Shown here piece after piece: positions 10,176-20,822 of a DNA stretch of 45,520 bases. The translations under genes were made by a program, and so were the position numbers. The notes under the pieces were generated by a model. The model was not told where the DNA came from and searched no databases. It saw only the letters and a program-made list of their open reading frames with translations. Each line of letters starts with the position of its first letter. The stretch's first letter is position 1. This DNA comes from Pseudomonadales bacterium (GTDB taxonomy: Bacteria; Pseudomonadota; Gammaproteobacteria; Pseudomonadales; Azotimanducaceae), in assembly GCA_016763855.1 (NCBI GenBank), contig JAESSY010000081.1, positions 1 to 45,520 on the forward strand, read 5' to 3'.

Positions 10176-10559
10176 ATGGCATATAGCGACAAAGTATTAG
10201 ATCATTATGAGAACCCTCGTAATGTTGGAAGGATGGATGCAGAAGACAGCAATGTCGGTACTGGCATGGTAGGTGCCCCGGCTTGCGGTGATGTGATGCG
10301 TCTGCAAATCAAAGTAAGTGATGATGGCATTATTGAAGATGCCAAATTTAAAACCTATGGTTGTGGTTCTGCTATTGCATCATCTTCACTCTTAACAGAG
10401 TGGGTGAAAGGTCGAACTCTCGATGACGCAGATACTATTAAGAATACAGAGATAGCTGAAGAGCTGGCTTTGCCTCCGGTTAAAATACATTGCTCTGTAT
10501 TAGCAGAAGATGCGATCAAGGCGGCGATTAAAGATTTTCGCGACAAGCAGGCAAACTAG
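10176..10559 (+). CDS. iscU: Fe-S cluster assembly scaffold IscU
   Basis: The scaffold on which [2Fe-2S] clusters form before HscA/HscB-driven transfer. The 127 residues hold all key residues at E. coli numbering: Cys37, Asp39, Cys63, His105 and Cys106. The HscA-recognition motif LPPVK is at 99-103. A good ribosome binding site (AAAGGAG) precedes the ATG. Confidence 0.98.
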   Translation: MAYSDKVLDHYENPRNVGRMDAEDSNVGTGMVGAPACGDVMRLQIKVSDDGIIEDAKFKTYGCGSAIASSSLLTEWVKGRTLDDADTIKNTEIAEELALPPVKIHCSVLAEDAIKAAIKDFRDKQAN

Positions 10560-10592
10560 ATAAGCAAATTAAGATCCAGAAGTAGATTTAAT

Positions 10593-10916
10593 ATGACAAT
10601 CAGTCTTACAGAAAATGCAGCGAAGCATGTAAATACTTTTATCAAAGGTCGAGGTAAAGGTATTGGTATACGACTCGCGGTAAAAACGACCGGTTGCTCC
10701 GGCATGATGTATGTACTCGAGCCTGTCGATGCTGCGATCGAAGAAGATCTTAAATTTAAATGCCGGGGTATCGATGTTTATGTCGATCCGAAAAGTCTCG
10801 TCTATCTGGACGGCACAGAAATGGACTACACAAAACAAGGCTTGAACGAAGGCTTTGAATTTAGAAATCCCAATGCCCAGGCTGAATGTGGTTGTGGCGA
10901 AAGCTTTACCGTCTGA
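10593..10916 (+). CDS. iscA: Iron-sulfur cluster assembly protein IscA
   Basis: An A-type carrier that delivers clusters, especially [4Fe-4S], to target enzymes. The 107 residues carry the three invariant cysteines Cys35 (TTGCSGM) and Cys99 and Cys101 (ECGCGESF). It is the fourth gene of the isc operon, 33 bp after iscU and 9 bp before hscB. Confidence 0.97.
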   Translation: MTISLTENAAKHVNTFIKGRGKGIGIRLAVKTTGCSGMMYVLEPVDAAIEEDLKFKCRGIDVYVDPKSLVYLDGTEMDYTKQGLNEGFEFRNPNAQAECGCGESFTV

Positions 10917-10925
10917 TTATCAATT

Positions 10926-11468
10926 GTGGATTTTAAGCAAAACTATTTCCAGATATTTCAACTGGATGTTTCTTTCCAGGTTAATTTGGAACAACTGTCC
11001 CAGCGATTTCAAGAGCTCCAACTTAAGGTTCATCCCGATAAATTTGTTGTAGCGAGTGATCAAGAGAAAAGGTTGGCAGTACAGTGGGCAACTCAGATAA
11101 ATGCAGCCTTCGATACTTTGAAGCAGCCCTTGTCACGTGCAATTTATCTTTTAAAGCTAAGGCAGATAGATCTCGAAGCAAATCCTAATTTAAGTCCTGT
11201 TTTTCTCATGGGTCAGGTCGAACTTAGAGAAACCTTAGACGAAATAGAAGAAGAGGGAGAAGTCGCTTTACCGAAGCTTGCTGCTTTCAAAAAAAAATTG
11301 AAAGAGGCTATGGGCAAAACAGAGCTTGAGTTTGGTCGCCTGTATCAAGCGGGTGAACAAGCGTCTGTAGCAGAAAAAGCAGCAATTCAATTAGTTTATG
11401 AATTACAATTCACTCATAAATTGCTGATCGCAGTCAATTTAGTAGAAGAGAAACTGTTGGGTTATTAA
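10926..11468 (+). CDS. hscB: Fe-S cluster co-chaperone HscB
   Basis: A J-domain protein that brings IscU to HscA and stimulates its ATPase. The 180 residues have an N-terminal J domain with the HPD triad at residues 36-38 (KVHPDKF) and a C-terminal helical domain that binds IscU. The start is GTG at 10926. It sits between iscA and hscA, as expected. Confidence 0.95.
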   Translation: MDFKQNYFQIFQLDVSFQVNLEQLSQRFQELQLKVHPDKFVVASDQEKRLAVQWATQINAAFDTLKQPLSRAIYLLKLRQIDLEANPNLSPVFLMGQVELRETLDEIEEEGEVALPKLAAFKKKLKEAMGKTELEFGRLYQAGEQASVAEKAAIQLVYELQFTHKLLIAVNLVEEKLLGY

Positions 11469-11515
11469 TTCGGCACTTTAGTCGGCTCTGTTACTCGAGA
11501 ACCAAATCGAAAATT

Positions 11516-13402
11516 ATGGCATTACTACAATTCACAGAACCCGGGCAAGCCATTGACCCTCACTTGAGAAAGCGAGCGGCAGGCATTGATCTAGGAACAA
11601 CCAACTCCCTTATCGCAACTGTTAGGGCTGGCGTAGCGCAAACCCTGCCTGACGAGGAAGGCGCTCACCTTTTACCCTCAGTTGTACGATATCTGGGGGA
11701 TGGTATAAAAGAAGTTGGTGAAATAGCTTTAGCCGCAGCAGAGTCTGATGCGCCAAACACCTTGTTGTCTGTTAAACGATTGTTAGGTCGAGGAATTGAA
11801 GATGTGAGCTCTCTTGGGGATCAACTACCCTATGAATTTGTCGGTGACAAAGGTATGCCCCTTATCAAAGTACGGGGAGGAGAGGTCAGTCCCGTAGAAG
11901 TCTCCGCCGTCATCCTTCAAACCTTAGCGAAGCGAGCAAGTGATTCGCTGGCAGGTGATTTGGATGGTGTTGTGATAACCGTGCCCGCCTATTTTGATGA
12001 AGCACAACGACAAGCAACAAAAGATGCAGCCACAATCGCTAGTTTAAATGTCCTTCGGCTAATCAGCGAACCCACAGCCGCGGCCTTGGCCTATGGATTA
12101 GATACAGGAACAGAAGGCATCGTCGCAGTTTATGATCTTGGCGGTGGGACTTTTGATATATCCCTCCTAAGATTGAAAAAAGGATTATTCGAAGTGCTAT
12201 CAACCGGGGGAGATTCGGCTCTTGGTGGTGATGACATGGATCTTGAGATTGCGCGATGGATCATCGAGCAATCAGGTTTTAAAGGCCAAATATCCAGAGC
12301 TCAACTTCGAGTATTAATGTTAAAAGGCAGGGCGATCAAAGAAGCATTAAGTGATCAAGAATCTGTTGCTATTGCAATTGAATCGGAGAACTTGAGATAC
12401 AAGGGTGAGCTCAGTCGTTCACAATTTGATGTGCTCGTTCAAGCGCTGATACAAAAATCTATCAAAGCCTGTCGCCGCGCAATTCGGGATGCGGATTTAG
12501 AATTGGACGAAATAGACAATGTCATATTGGTCGGAGGATCAACCCGCGTACCCGCTGTCAAAAATGCAGTAAGTGGTTATTTCGGTGTAGAACCCTTGTC
12601 AAACATCGATCCTGACAAAGTCGTTGCCATTGGCGCAGCCATACAGGCCAACACGTTAGTGGGTAATAAGTCAGATGAAGATATGCTCTTGTTAGATGTA
12701 TTGCCGCTCTCTCTAGGTTTAGAAACCATCGGCGGCTTGGCAGAAAAGGTCATACACCGAAATACCACAATCCCCGTCAGTCGCGCTCAAGAATTTACCA
12801 CTTACAAAGATGGTCAAACCGCGTTGCTGGTTCATGTGGTTCAAGGTGAGCGAGAACGGGTCTCGGATTGTCGCTCTTTGGCGAGATTTGAATTACGAGG
12901 GATTCCTCCCATGGTTGCGGGTGCTGCAAAAATAGGTGTGTTGTTCCAGGTTGATGCAGATGGTTTGTTATCTGTTTCTGCGACAGAAATGAGCACCGGT
13001 GCAAAGGCCATGATAGAAGTGAAGCCCAGCTACGGATTAAACGAAACAGAAATAACCAATATGCTGAAAGCTTCCTTCGAGTTTGCTGAAGAAGACAAAG
13101 ATGCCCGAACGATGGCAGAGGCTCATCTAGATGCTGTGAGTGCTGTTGATGCTGTAAAGGGTGCGCTGGCGGCAGACGGAGAAAAGCTGCTTTCTCAGGA
13201 TGAAATACATAGTATTAATAACGCAGTTGAAGCATTAGAAGCAAAACTAAATGACCCATTTTCGACACCATCAATGCTAAGTGAGCTATCAAAGCGTTTA
13301 ATGCAAAGCAGTGATGATTTTGCCGCAAGACGAATGGATGCCAGTGTTAGAGAAGCTCTTGCTGGACACACACTAGATGAAATAGATCAAACAGCAGATT
13401 GA
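11516..13402 (+). CDS. hscA: Fe-S assembly chaperone HscA (Hsp70 family)
   Basis: The specialised Hsp70 that binds the IscU LPPVK motif and drives cluster release. The 628 residues begin the ATPase domain with [16 protein letters not shown], followed by [14 protein letters not shown] and [13 protein letters not shown] substrate-binding domain and helical lid come after. The N-terminal extension of about 20 residues before the ATPase core, and the length, are typical of HscA rather than DnaK. Confidence 0.97.
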   Translation: MALLQFTEPGQAIDPHLRKRAAGIDLGTTNSLIATVRAGVAQTLPDEEGAHLLPSVVRYLGDGIKEVGEIALAAAESDAPNTLLSVKRLLGRGIEDVSSLGDQLPYEFVGDKGMPLIKVRGGEVSPVEVSAVILQTLAKRASDSLAGDLDGVVITVPAYFDEAQRQATKDAATIASLNVLRLISEPTAAALAYGLDTGTEGIVAVYDLGGGTFDISLLRLKKGLFEVLSTGGDSALGGDDMDLEIARWIIEQSGFKGQISRAQLRVLMLKGRAIKEALSDQESVAIAIESENLRYKGELSRSQFDVLVQALIQKSIKACRRAIRDADLELDEIDNVILVGGSTRVPAVKNAVSGYFGVEPLSNIDPDKVVAIGAAIQANTLVGNKSDEDMLLLDVLPLSLGLETIGGLAEKVIHRNTTIPVSRAQEFTTYKDGQTALLVHVVQGERERVSDCRSLARFELRGIPPMVAGAAKIGVLFQVDADGLLSVSATEMSTGAKAMIEVKPSYGLNETEITNMLKASFEFAEEDKDARTMAEAHLDAVSAVDAVKGALAADGEKLLSQDEIHSINNAVEALEAKLNDPFSTPSMLSELSKRLMQSSDDFAARRMDASVREALAGHTLDEIDQTAD

Positions 13403-13418
13403 AAAAAAGGAACAAGCA

Positions 13419-13757
13419 GTGCCAAAGATAATCATATTGCCCCATGCAGAACGATGCCCCGATGGCATGGTGATTGATGCCGAGAACGGTGACAACCTTA
13501 TTAACATTGCGCTGGAAAATGGCGTTAACATTGAGCATGCCTGTGAAAAAGCCAATGCCTGCACGACTTGTCATGTCATTATTAGAGAAGGGTTTGATTC
13601 ATTAATCGAATCTGATGAACTAGAAGATGATTTGTTAGATAAGGCTTGGGGCCTAGAGCCAGATTCCAGGCTTAGTTGTCAGGTAGAGATTGGCGACGAA
13701 GATCTCGTAGTAGAAATCCCAAAATACACCATCAATCAGGTATCTGAAGCGCATTAA
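13419..13757 (+). CDS. fdx: ISC system [2Fe-2S] ferredoxin
   Basis: An adrenodoxin-type ferredoxin that supplies electrons for cluster assembly. The 112 residues show ligands Cys42, Cys48, Cys51 (CEKANACTTC) and Cys87 (RLSCQ). The start is GTG at 13419, 16 bp after the hscA stop, with AAGGAA as ribosome binding site. Confidence 0.96.
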   Translation: MPKIIILPHAERCPDGMVIDAENGDNLINIALENGVNIEHACEKANACTTCHVIIREGFDSLIESDELEDDLLDKAWGLEPDSRLSCQVEIGDEDLVVEIPKYTINQVSEAH

Positions 13758-13772
13758 TGCAGGAGGATAATC

Positions 13773-13967
13773 ATGAAGTGGACAGACATTAACGATATCG
13801 CAATAGAACTCTTTGACGCCCATCCGGATATCGATCCCGTTGGCATTAGATTTACTGATTTACGTGCATGGGTCATGGCCTTAGAAGGCTTTGATGATGA
13901 CCCCGAGCGATCAGGCGAGAAAATCCTAGAAGCTATCCAGGCAGCATGGATAGAAGAAGCAGAATAA
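13773..13967 (+). CDS. iscX: Fe-S assembly protein IscX
   Basis: A small acidic protein of 64 residues, last in the isc operon. It binds IscS and iron and may modulate desulfurase activity. The family pattern MKWTDINDIAIELFDAHPDIDP and RFTDLRAWVMALEGFDDDP is clear. A strong AGGAGG precedes the ATG. No clear intrinsic terminator follows. Confidence 0.95.
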   Translation: MKWTDINDIAIELFDAHPDIDPVGIRFTDLRAWVMALEGFDDDPERSGEKILEAIQAAWIEEAE

Positions 13968-14044
13968 ACAGCTAACGCAAACCAGTTCCCTAGCGACCCG
14001 CAGCACACATTAAACAAGAATTCTGGCAGATCTCGCAGCTACGA

Positions 14045-14186
14045 GCAGAGGATGGATGGTGCTGATTGAAGGAGCATCAAGCGAAAGCGCCGAAAGAGGA
14101 CAGAAGACACAAAGTGGCTTATGGCTGACTGAGGGGAGCCCGGAGGGCCGCAAGCAGCGAAAGAAAGCAGTACCATCCTCCTCTGC
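14045..14186. repeat. Inverted repeat arms of about 20 bp
   Basis: The left arm is 14045-14064 (GCAGAGGATGGATGGTGCTG). It is nearly complementary to the right arm 14168-14186 (CAGTACCATCCTCCTCTGC), with one gap and about one mismatch. The arms enclose about 103 bp with a GC-rich centre (GAGCCCGGAGGGCC). It could be a structured RNA or a small mobile repeat. Confidence 0.65.
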
Positions 14187-14267
14187 GACACAAACCAAAA
14201 AAGAGTAACAAACTCATACAATCCAATGAAAGAAAGCTGTACGCTATCCCTTCTGCGACACAAACCA
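14159..14267. repeat. Direct repeat of 39-40 bp
   Basis: Copy 1 is 14159-14197 and copy 2 is 14228-14267. Both begin GAAAGAAAGC and end CTGCGACACAAACCA, with a divergent middle. The repeat period is about 70 bp. Two copies are too few for a CRISPR array. Confidence 0.75.
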
Positions 14268-14332
14268 TATACAAGCAGCAATCCAACCAACCAAAAAATA
14301 GTTAAATTATAAGTAAGAATCCATCCCAAACC

Positions 14333-14348
14333 CGCGTATAATAACGCG
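14333..14348 (+). promoter_or_regulatory. ndk -10 box within a palindrome
   Basis: TATAAT (14337-14342) sits inside CGCGT-ATAATA-ACGCG (14333-14348), about 55 bp before ndk. There is no good -35 hexamer, so an activator or another sigma-factor contact may be needed. The symmetry suggests a possible operator. Confidence 0.45.
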
Positions 14349-14396
14349 CTTTGAAATTTTAGAAAAATTTTAGTTTACCTTTAGGAGTAGTAAGAA

Positions 14397-14822
14397 ATGG
14401 CGGTTGAAAAAACCTTTTCCATCATCAAGCCGGATGCAGTAGCAAAGAACGTAATCGGAGAAATTGTGTCTCGATTTGAAAAGGCAGGATTGAAAATAGT
14501 TGCCTCAAGAATGGAACAGCTCAGCACAGAAAAAGCCCAGGGTTTTTATGCTGAACACAAAGAGCGTCCCTTCTTTAATGATCTTGTCACATTCATGACA
14601 TCAGGGCCAGTCGTAGTTCAAGTCATAGAAGGCGAAAATGCAATACTGAAAAACCGCGAGCTCATGGGTGCTACTAACCCGCAAGAAGCGGATGCCGGTA
14701 CTATCCGTGCCGACTTCGCTGAAACAATCGATGCTAATGCCGTACACGGTTCTGATGCACCTGAATCTGCTGCCAGAGAAATAGCTTATTTCTTTTCCGC
14801 CGATCAGATTTGCTCAAGATAG
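14397..14822 (+). CDS. ndk: Nucleoside diphosphate kinase
   Basis: Ndk moves the gamma phosphate between nucleoside tri- and diphosphates through a phosphohistidine. The 141 residues are the usual length. They contain [10 protein letters not shown] and the active-site His117 in [12 protein letters not shown]. The ribosome binding site TAGGAG precedes the ATG. It starts the ndk-rlmN-pilW-rodZ-ispG-hisS run. Confidence 0.98.
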   Translation: MAVEKTFSIIKPDAVAKNVIGEIVSRFEKAGLKIVASRMEQLSTEKAQGFYAEHKERPFFNDLVTFMTSGPVVVQVIEGENAILKNRELMGATNPQEADAGTIRADFAETIDANAVHGSDAPESAAREIAYFFSADQICSR

Positions 14823-14835
14823 TATTGACGAATAA

Positions 14836-15975
14836 ATGAGTGACAATCTCGCCAAGGATCTATCCGTAAAGGAATCCACCAAAGTAAACCTGTTAGGACT
14901 TTCTCAACAGCAACTTGGTACCCTTCTCGAAGAGCTTGGCGAGAAACCCTATCGTGCGCAACAAGTAATGAAATGGATACATCATCGTTATTTGGATAAT
15001 TTCCAAGAAATGACTGACATTAGCAAAAAGCTGCGAGACAAATTCGATGAGATGGCGGAAATACGCGAGCCAGAAGTAGTAAAAGAATTGATCTCTAAAG
15101 ACGGCACGAGAAAATGGTTGATGAGATCAGAGTCAGGCAGCTTGATCGAAACCGTATTTATACCTGAAGACGGACGCGGTACCTTGTGCGTTTCATCTCA
15201 GGTTGGTTGCGTTCTTGATTGCAGTTTTTGTTCAACCGGCAAGCAAGGTTTTAACAGCAACCTGACAGCGTCAGAAATTATCGGCCAAGTCAGAATTGTT
15301 CGAAGGATATTGGCCGATGTCTATCCTGACAGAAAAAGAGCAGTTACCAATGTGGTCTTAATGGGCATGGGTGAGCCCATGTTGAATTTCGACAATATGA
15401 TTGCTGCGGTGAGTTTGATGATGGACGATCTGGGTTATGGCATATCAAAACGAAAAGTGACCATTTCAACTGCGGGTGTTGTACCGGGTATCAATAAATT
15501 AATCGAAACCACAGATGCTTCTCTAGCGATCTCTCTTCATGCGCCCAATGATGAATTGAGAAATACGCTAGTGCCTATCAATAAAAAATACCCAATCGCA
15601 GTATTGCTTGAAGCCTGCACGCGATATGCGGTGAACCTAGGTGACAAACGAACCATCACTGTCGAATACACCTTGATGCACAAAATAAACGATCAGCCAG
15701 AACATGCTGCAGAACTATCGACTTTGTTGAAAAATTTTCCATGCAAAATTAACTTGATTCCGTTTAACCCTTTTGAAGGGTCTGGTTACAAGCGGCCCAG
15801 CAGTGTTGCTGTGACAGCATTTAGAGATAGATTGCATAGAGCGGGGTTTAACGTCACGGTTAGAACGACCCGAGGCGAAGATATTAATGCGGCTTGTGGC
15901 CAGCTAGTTGGTAAGGTAGAAGATAAAACTCGCCGGCAAGAAAAATATCGTCTAATCGCATCGGGAGCGAATTAA
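14836..15975 (+). CDS. rlmN: Dual-specificity 23S rRNA/tRNA adenine-C2 methyltransferase RlmN
   Basis: A radical-SAM enzyme that makes m2A2503 in 23S rRNA and m2A37 in some tRNAs. The 379 residues carry the CX3CX2C cluster motif at Cys125, Cys129 and Cys132, and the C-terminal catalytic cysteine in INAACGQL. The glycine-rich SAM motif VLMGMGEP is present. It needs a [4Fe-4S] cluster, so it depends on the isc operon nearby. The next gene starts directly after its stop. Confidence 0.97.
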   Translation: MSDNLAKDLSVKESTKVNLLGLSQQQLGTLLEELGEKPYRAQQVMKWIHHRYLDNFQEMTDISKKLRDKFDEMAEIREPEVVKELISKDGTRKWLMRSESGSLIETVFIPEDGRGTLCVSSQVGCVLDCSFCSTGKQGFNSNLTASEIIGQVRIVRRILADVYPDRKRAVTNVVLMGMGEPMLNFDNMIAAVSLMMDDLGYGISKRKVTISTAGVVPGINKLIETTDASLAISLHAPNDELRNTLVPINKKYPIAVLLEACTRYAVNLGDKRTITVEYTLMHKINDQPEHAAELSTLLKNFPCKINLIPFNPFEGSGYKRPSSVAVTAFRDRLHRAGFNVTVRTTRGEDINAACGQLVGKVEDKTRRQEKYRLIASGAN

Positions 15976-16731
15976 ATGGCAAGAAAGACCTTAGGGATTT
16001 TGATTCTTCTTTTGATGAGTGCTTGTGTCACGACGGTGACAGGTCCGCAAAAAAATATCAATCCCGCTAAACAGTTAGAAGTCTTGATCAGTCTTGGCGC
16101 AGGTTATATACAAAATCGACAATATGGTCGTGCGAAAGAAAATCTAATGAAAGCCTTGGAGCTTGACCCTCGATCACCTGGTGCATTGAATGCTTTTGGT
16201 TTGGTGTATCAGTTAGAAGGAGAGATGGATCTATCTGAAGAATATTTCAAAAAAGCGATTCAGGTTAGCCCAAACTTTGCCATGGTGCGAAACAATTACG
16301 GGGCCTTTTTATACCAACAAGGTCGATACGAAGAAGCAATTGAACACTTGAATGTTGCAGCTGAAGATCGACTCTATCCAAGACGAGCGCAGGTCTTTCT
16401 AAATTTAGGCATCAGTCATTTAAAACTTGGACAAAAAGATGAAGCAGAAAGAACCTTGCTAAGAAGTGTCCAGCTTAATAATCGTCAGCCAAGAGCATTG
16501 CTTGAGTTGGCAGAGATCAAGTTCCAACAAAAGGATTATGCCGATGCTAGACGATATTTTGCACAGTTAGAGGCATCTCGACAAACAACATCGCGAAGCT
16601 TATGGCTTTGTGTACGAATCTCTAAAGTGTTCAATAATGAGGACAAGGCAGCGAGTTGCGGCCTTTTATTGAAAAATACATTCCCGAACACCTATGAATA
16701 TAGGCGTTACCAAATGAGTCAGAATCCTTGA
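15976..16731 (+). CDS. pilW: Type IV pilus assembly TPR lipoprotein PilW/PilF
   Basis: A pilotin-like outer-membrane lipoprotein that helps the PilQ secretin assemble. The 251 residues start with a lipoprotein signal ending LLLMSAC (lipid-modified Cys17). About six TPR-type helix pairs follow, such as GYIQNRQYGRAKENLMKALELDP. The position between rlmN and rodZ is the known site of pilF in pseudomonads. No other pilus genes are in the window. Its TTGA end overlaps rodZ. Confidence 0.9.
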   Translation: MARKTLGILILLLMSACVTTVTGPQKNINPAKQLEVLISLGAGYIQNRQYGRAKENLMKALELDPRSPGALNAFGLVYQLEGEMDLSEEYFKKAIQVSPNFAMVRNNYGAFLYQQGRYEEAIEHLNVAAEDRLYPRRAQVFLNLGISHLKLGQKDEAERTLLRSVQLNNRQPRALLELAEIKFQQKDYADARRYFAQLEASRQTTSRSLWLCVRISKVFNNEDKAASCGLLLKNTFPNTYEYRRYQMSQNP

Positions 16732-17744
16732 ACCAAAATAGTACAGTGATAGATACCGATACAACCATGACAGCTTCAATGGTGCTCGTCACTGCCCGAA
16801 AAGAAATGGGGTTAAGTCAAAAAGAAGTTGCTGATGCACTTTACTTAAGTTTGGCGTTTATCAAGCATATCGATGAAGATCAAATCGATATGATTCCAAA
16901 AAAAGCTTTTATTAAGGGGTATTTACGCTCCTATGCCAAATGGGTAAATCTCGACCCTGATGGGGTTGTTGATTTGTATTGCCCCAAGAGCAAAAAAGAA
17001 GAATCCCAAGTTTTGATGCGGACCATTCGAGCTGATGCTATATCAAAAATTAGCTTTACAGGTCCAGTATTGATATCAAGTCTGATTGGTTTCGTGTGTC
17101 TCGCAGTCATCGTATTTTTTGTTTGGTATTACGCGAGTCCTGTTGAAGAAAAGAAACCTAACGTTGTCACGATGACCGACAATATAGAAAATGTAGCAGC
17201 TGATGGTTTTTTACCAGCTGAGGCTCTTTTACCAGCTGAGGCTCTTCTAGATGAAAGCCCAATTAATGAGTCGTTGGCACTTGATTCAATGCTTTCTGAG
17301 AGGAGCACTAGTGTTTCAACAATGGACGATATTAATCTTTCGGAGGAACTCGACACGCAATTGTTTAGATCCTTTGCCGAAGCAGAAACAACAGATGAAA
17401 TGGGTCTTGAAATCACTATAGAGCGATCATCCATAGGCCTTACCAATTACATTACGGTTGATGCAGCGGGTAATGATGAGTTGGTCGTTGTATTTAGTGA
17501 TGATTGCTGGTTAGAGCTTGAAGATAGAAACGGACAATCTCTTTATGGTGATTTGGGTCGTGGCGGCGATAATTTAACCGTTATAGGGACTGCACCATTT
17601 AAATTGTTGGTAGGTAAACCTAATGTTGTTTCAGTACGGTTTAATGGTGATGAGGTGGATTTAGTCCCTTTTATCACGGCGGCTCGTACAGCTAAGTTGG
17701 TGCTAGGTGAGGCGCTAAATCAAGATCCGGTCGATACAGAATGA
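16728..17744 (+). CDS. rodZ: Cytoskeleton protein RodZ
   Basis: A bitopic protein linking MreB to the cell-wall machinery and rod shape. The 338 residues contain an N-terminal Cro/XRE-type helix-turn-helix (about 20-85), one membrane helix (about 105-125, [20 protein letters not shown]), an acidic linker and a C-terminal DUF4115 domain. The proposed TTG start at 16728 overlaps the pilW stop, and the SD is weak. ATGs at 16767 and 16779 are alternatives. The linker carries an exact 18-bp tandem repeat. Confidence 0.9.
   Translation: MNQNSTVIDTDTTMTASMVLVTARKEMGLSQKEVADALYLSLAFIKHIDEDQIDMIPKKAFIKGYLRSYAKWVNLDPDGVVDLYCPKSKKEESQVLMRTIRADAISKISFTGPVLISSLIGFVCLAVIVFFVWYYASPVEEKKPNVVTMTDNIENVAADGFLPAEALLPAEALLDESPINESLALDSMLSERSTSVSTMDDINLSEELDTQLFRSFAEAETTDEMGLEITIERSSIGLTNYITVDAAGNDELVVVFSDDCWLELEDRNGQSLYGDLGRGGDNLTVIGTAPFKLLVGKPNVVSVRFNGDEVDLVPFITAARTAKLVLGEALNQDPVDTE
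17209..17244 (+). repeat. Exact 18-bp tandem repeat in the rodZ linker
   Basis: TTTTACCAGCTGAGGCTC occurs twice in tandem (17209-17226, 17227-17244), encoding two LPAEAL units. It is in frame, so it lengthens the linker by six residues. Replication slippage is the likely origin. Confidence 0.9.
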
Positions 17745-18847
17745 AAGCTGAATCTACTATCGAACGGAGAAAAACTCGTCAGGTAATGGTAGGTAATGTG
17801 CCTGTTGGTGGCGATGCGCCCATTGCTGTGCAGAGTATGACAAATACCCAAACCAGTGATATCGAAGGGACAGTCGCGCAGATAAAAAGATTGGAGGATG
17901 TTGGTGCAGATCTCGTTCGGGTTTCAGTTCCAGATATGGAAGCGGCCGAAGCCTTTGGAAAAATTCGTAAAAAAGTAAATGTTCCTCTCATTGCAGATAT
18001 CCATTTCGATTATAAAATCGCCTTAAGAGTTGCTGAACTTGGTGTTGATTGTCTCCGAATTAACCCGGGGAATATCGGCAATCAAGATCGCATTAGGGCG
18101 GTTGTTAGCGCTGCTAGAGATAAAAACATTCCTATTCGAATTGGCGTCAATGCAGGGTCTTTAGGTAAAGATCTGCTACGAAAATATAAAGAACCCTGTG
18201 CGGATGCCATGATTGAGTCAGCACTGCGTAATATTGATCTTCTCGACAAAGAAGATTTTCAAAACTATAAGTTGAGTATGAAATCCTCCAACGTCTTTAT
18301 GGCAGTAGACGCGTATCAAAAAATAGCATCTCAGATTGATCAGCCATTACACCTTGGAATTACAGAAGCAGGTGGTTTGCGTTCGGGTACGGTTAAATCG
18401 GCAGTGGGCCTGGGTTATCTTTTAATGCAAGGAATAGGAGACACGATCCGAATTTCACTTGCGGCGGATCCCGTTGAAGAGATTAAAGTGGGCTTCGACT
18501 TGTTAAAGAGTTTGAATCTTCGCAGCAAAGGCATCAATTTTATTGCCTGCCCCAGTTGTTCACGACAGAATTTTGATGTCATTGATACGATTAATGAATT
18601 GGAACGCCGAGTAGAAGATATCGTGACCCCCTTAGATGTTGCTATTTTGGGATGCATTGTGAACGGCCCGGGAGAGGCGAAAGAAGCCGATCTTGGATTA
18701 ACCGGTGCAAATCCTGCAAACCTGATTTATACCGATGGTAAACCCGATCACAAAGTCACAAATGAAAATTTGGTGGATCACCTCGAGGCAATGATTCGTC
18801 AGCAGGTTGCGGTTAAGCAAGTATTGGCTAAAGGTGAACTAAAGTGA
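17741..18847 (+). CDS. ispG: 4-hydroxy-3-methylbut-2-enyl-diphosphate synthase IspG
   Basis: The penultimate enzyme of the MEP isoprenoid pathway, which reductively opens MEcPP to HMBPP using a [4Fe-4S] cluster. The 368 residues include the cluster ligands Cys270, Cys273 (ACPSCSRQ) and Cys305 ([11 protein letters not shown]) at E. coli numbering. It overlaps rodZ by 4 nt and hisS by 4 nt, so the three are co-translated. Confidence 0.98.
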   Translation: MKAESTIERRKTRQVMVGNVPVGGDAPIAVQSMTNTQTSDIEGTVAQIKRLEDVGADLVRVSVPDMEAAEAFGKIRKKVNVPLIADIHFDYKIALRVAELGVDCLRINPGNIGNQDRIRAVVSAARDKNIPIRIGVNAGSLGKDLLRKYKEPCADAMIESALRNIDLLDKEDFQNYKLSMKSSNVFMAVDAYQKIASQIDQPLHLGITEAGGLRSGTVKSAVGLGYLLMQGIGDTIRISLAADPVEEIKVGFDLLKSLNLRSKGINFIACPSCSRQNFDVIDTINELERRVEDIVTPLDVAILGCIVNGPGEAKEADLGLTGANPANLIYTDGKPDHKVTNENLVDHLEAMIRQQVAVKQVLAKGELK

Positions 18848-20124
18848 AGTTTCAAGCTTTAAGAGGAATGCAAGACCTGCTGCCAAAACAAAAAGCGACT
18901 TTTCGAGTTATTGAAGATGCCGCGAGAGAAATATTTTCGTCCTATGGATTTCAGGAGCTCGGCATGCCCCTTCTGGAGTCAACTGCACTCTACAAACGGG
19001 TTGTAGGCGAAGCCACCGACATCGTTGAGAAAGAAATGTATACATTCGACGATCGAAATGGTGACAGTTTGACACTGAGGCCCGAAGGAACGGCTGGCTG
19101 CGTTCGAATCGCCCAGCAGCACGGTATGTTGTTCAATCAAGTGCAACGCCTGTGGTATACCGGACCGATGTTTCGCTATGAAAGACCACAAAAAGGTCGC
19201 TATCGCCAGTTTGATCAGATCGGTGTCGAATGCTTTGGCATGCCGGGGCCCGACATTGATGTCGAAGTGCTTCTCTTATGCGCGCGTCTATGGGAAAAAT
19301 TAGACCTCACAGATGACATTACGCTGGAACTTAATTCAATGGGCAGTGCCGAAGCTAGGGCAGGGTACCGATTAGCGCTGGTAGAATATCTAGCGGATTA
19401 TAAAGATCAGTTAGATGAAGACAGTAGAAGACGACTAACGAGCAACCCATTGCGGATACTCGATAGCAAGGTAGAAGCAACGAAGGCGATATTGGTCGAT
19501 GCGCCGAAATTGGCAGATTATCTGGATGAGGAATCAAAGCAGCATTTTCAGGGTTTGTGTCAGATGTTGGATAGTTTGGGTATTGCCTATCAGATCAACC
19601 CATCGATAGTCAGAGGCCTGGATTATTACAATCGAACCGTATTTGAATGGGTGACTAGTGCGCTCGGAGCGCAGGGAGCGGTCTGTGCCGGTGGTCGCTA
19701 TGATGGATTAGTAGAACAAATTGGCGGTAAAGCGACGCCCGGAGTAGGGTTTGCCATTGGTCTTGATAGAATTGCGTTGCTCTTAGATCAGAAAGAGAAA
19801 GGCGAAAATTATCCTGAAGTGCCGCTAGCAGATATTTATGTAGTGTCTATGGGGGATGAATCTCGATTGAATGCAATCGCGCTGGCTGAAAGGCTTCGCA
19901 CTGTCTATCCGGATCGAAAGACGCTTGTCCATTGCGGTGCTGGTAAATTTAAAGCGCAAATGAAAAAAGCCAACAGTCATGGAGCAGGTATCGCACTGTT
20001 GTTGGGGGAAGAAGAGGTACAAAACAAGCAGGTTACTGTGAAATTTTTAAACACTGGTGATCAAGAAACAATTAAACAAGATGAATTAGTCGATTTTTTA
20101 GCATTGAGGAGTGATGGGTGGTAG
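18844..20124 (+). CDS. hisS: Histidyl-tRNA synthetase
   Basis: A class II aminoacyl-tRNA synthetase charging tRNA-His. The 426 residues show motif 2 ([20 protein letters not shown]), the histidine-specific loop ([13 protein letters not shown]) and motif 3 ([15 protein letters not shown]). A C-terminal anticodon-binding domain follows. The start is GTG at 18844, overlapping the ispG stop. Confidence 0.98.
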   Translation: MKFQALRGMQDLLPKQKATFRVIEDAAREIFSSYGFQELGMPLLESTALYKRVVGEATDIVEKEMYTFDDRNGDSLTLRPEGTAGCVRIAQQHGMLFNQVQRLWYTGPMFRYERPQKGRYRQFDQIGVECFGMPGPDIDVEVLLLCARLWEKLDLTDDITLELNSMGSAEARAGYRLALVEYLADYKDQLDEDSRRRLTSNPLRILDSKVEATKAILVDAPKLADYLDEESKQHFQGLCQMLDSLGIAYQINPSIVRGLDYYNRTVFEWVTSALGAQGAVCAGGRYDGLVEQIGGKATPGVGFAIGLDRIALLLDQKEKGENYPEVPLADIYVVSMGDESRLNAIALAERLRTVYPDRKTLVHCGAGKFKAQMKKANSHGAGIALLLGEEEVQNKQVTVKFLNTGDQETIKQDELVDFLALRSDGW

Positions 20125-20822
20125 ACGATAGAACAGAAGACGAACAAGTAGAAGACTTAAAGAACTGGTTTAAAGAAAACGGGACTTCCCTTGTGGTAAG
20201 TATTGTTATCGTTCTGGCGGTTGTCTTTGGTTACCGTAGCTGGAATACACAGACCAGAGAATCAAGTGAAGCTGCCTCTGCGATCTATGAGAATTTACAA
20301 CAAGCTGTGACAGTGGGTCCTCTTGAATCTCTCAGTGATGAAAAGCGCTCTACAGGTAATTTTCTCGCCGAGCAACTTAAGTCTGAATACAGTTCTACTA
20401 CCTATGCGCATTTTGCTTCCTTACAAATGGCGAAAATTGCTGCAGAGGAAGGTGATTTAGAAACAGCCGCAAGTGAACTACAGTGGGTTCTTGATAACGG
20501 CGTTGATGATAAACTGGCGATTATTGCAAACCTGAGGCTGGCTAAAGTGAAATTGGGATTGACGCAATATGATGCTGCCCTAGCTCAATTAGATGCACTC
20601 AAGCCTGGTGCTCATGAAAGCTCCTATGAAGAAGTTCGTGGTGATATATATCGCGCCATGGATCGATTGAATGAGGCCCGGGAAGCTTACCAACGAGCGG
20701 TTAACTTACAGGGTGATACGCCTAAGCCTTTTACCCAGATGAAGCGTGATGATCTTGTCACGCCAACCGCTGCGATAGCGATGGATAAGGCGGATGATAC
20801 CGAAGAGGAGCAAGACCAATAA
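20118..20822 (+). CDS. yfgM: YfgM family ancillary SecYEG translocon protein
   Basis: An inner-membrane protein with a TPR-like periplasmic domain (UPF0070). In E. coli YfgM associates with SecYEG and the chaperone PpiD. The 234 residues have an acidic N-terminus ([20 protein letters not shown]), one membrane helix (about 24-41) and helical repeats. The start is GTG at 20118 or GTG at 20121, overlapping hisS. It lies between hisS and bamB, as in E. coli. Confidence 0.9.
   Translation: MVDDRTEDEQVEDLKNWFKENGTSLVVSIVIVLAVVFGYRSWNTQTRESSEAASAIYENLQQAVTVGPLESLSDEKRSTGNFLAEQLKSEYSSTTYAHFASLQMAKIAAEEGDLETAASELQWVLDNGVDDKLAIIANLRLAKVKLGLTQYDAALAQLDALKPGAHESSYEEVRGDIYRAMDRLNEAREAYQRAVNLQGDTPKPFTQMKRDDLVTPTAAIAMDKADDTEEEQDQ

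Larger units (their letters stand above)
13968..14396. other. Repeat-rich gap between iscX and ndk
   Basis: I support no gene in these 429 bp. They hold a long imperfect hairpin (14045-14186), a 39-40 bp direct repeat (14159-14267) and the ndk promoter region. Two open frames on the minus strand cover the repeats but have no ribosome binding sites or recognisable domains. Confidence 0.7.

Noticed and set aside
14159-14267. Possible CRISPR array
   Set aside because: There are only two imperfect copies, with a divergent middle and no cas genes.
14039-14329. 96-residue open frame on the minus strand across the ndk upstream repeats
   Set aside because: It has no ribosome binding site and no domain, and its similar segments just reflect the underlying DNA repeat.
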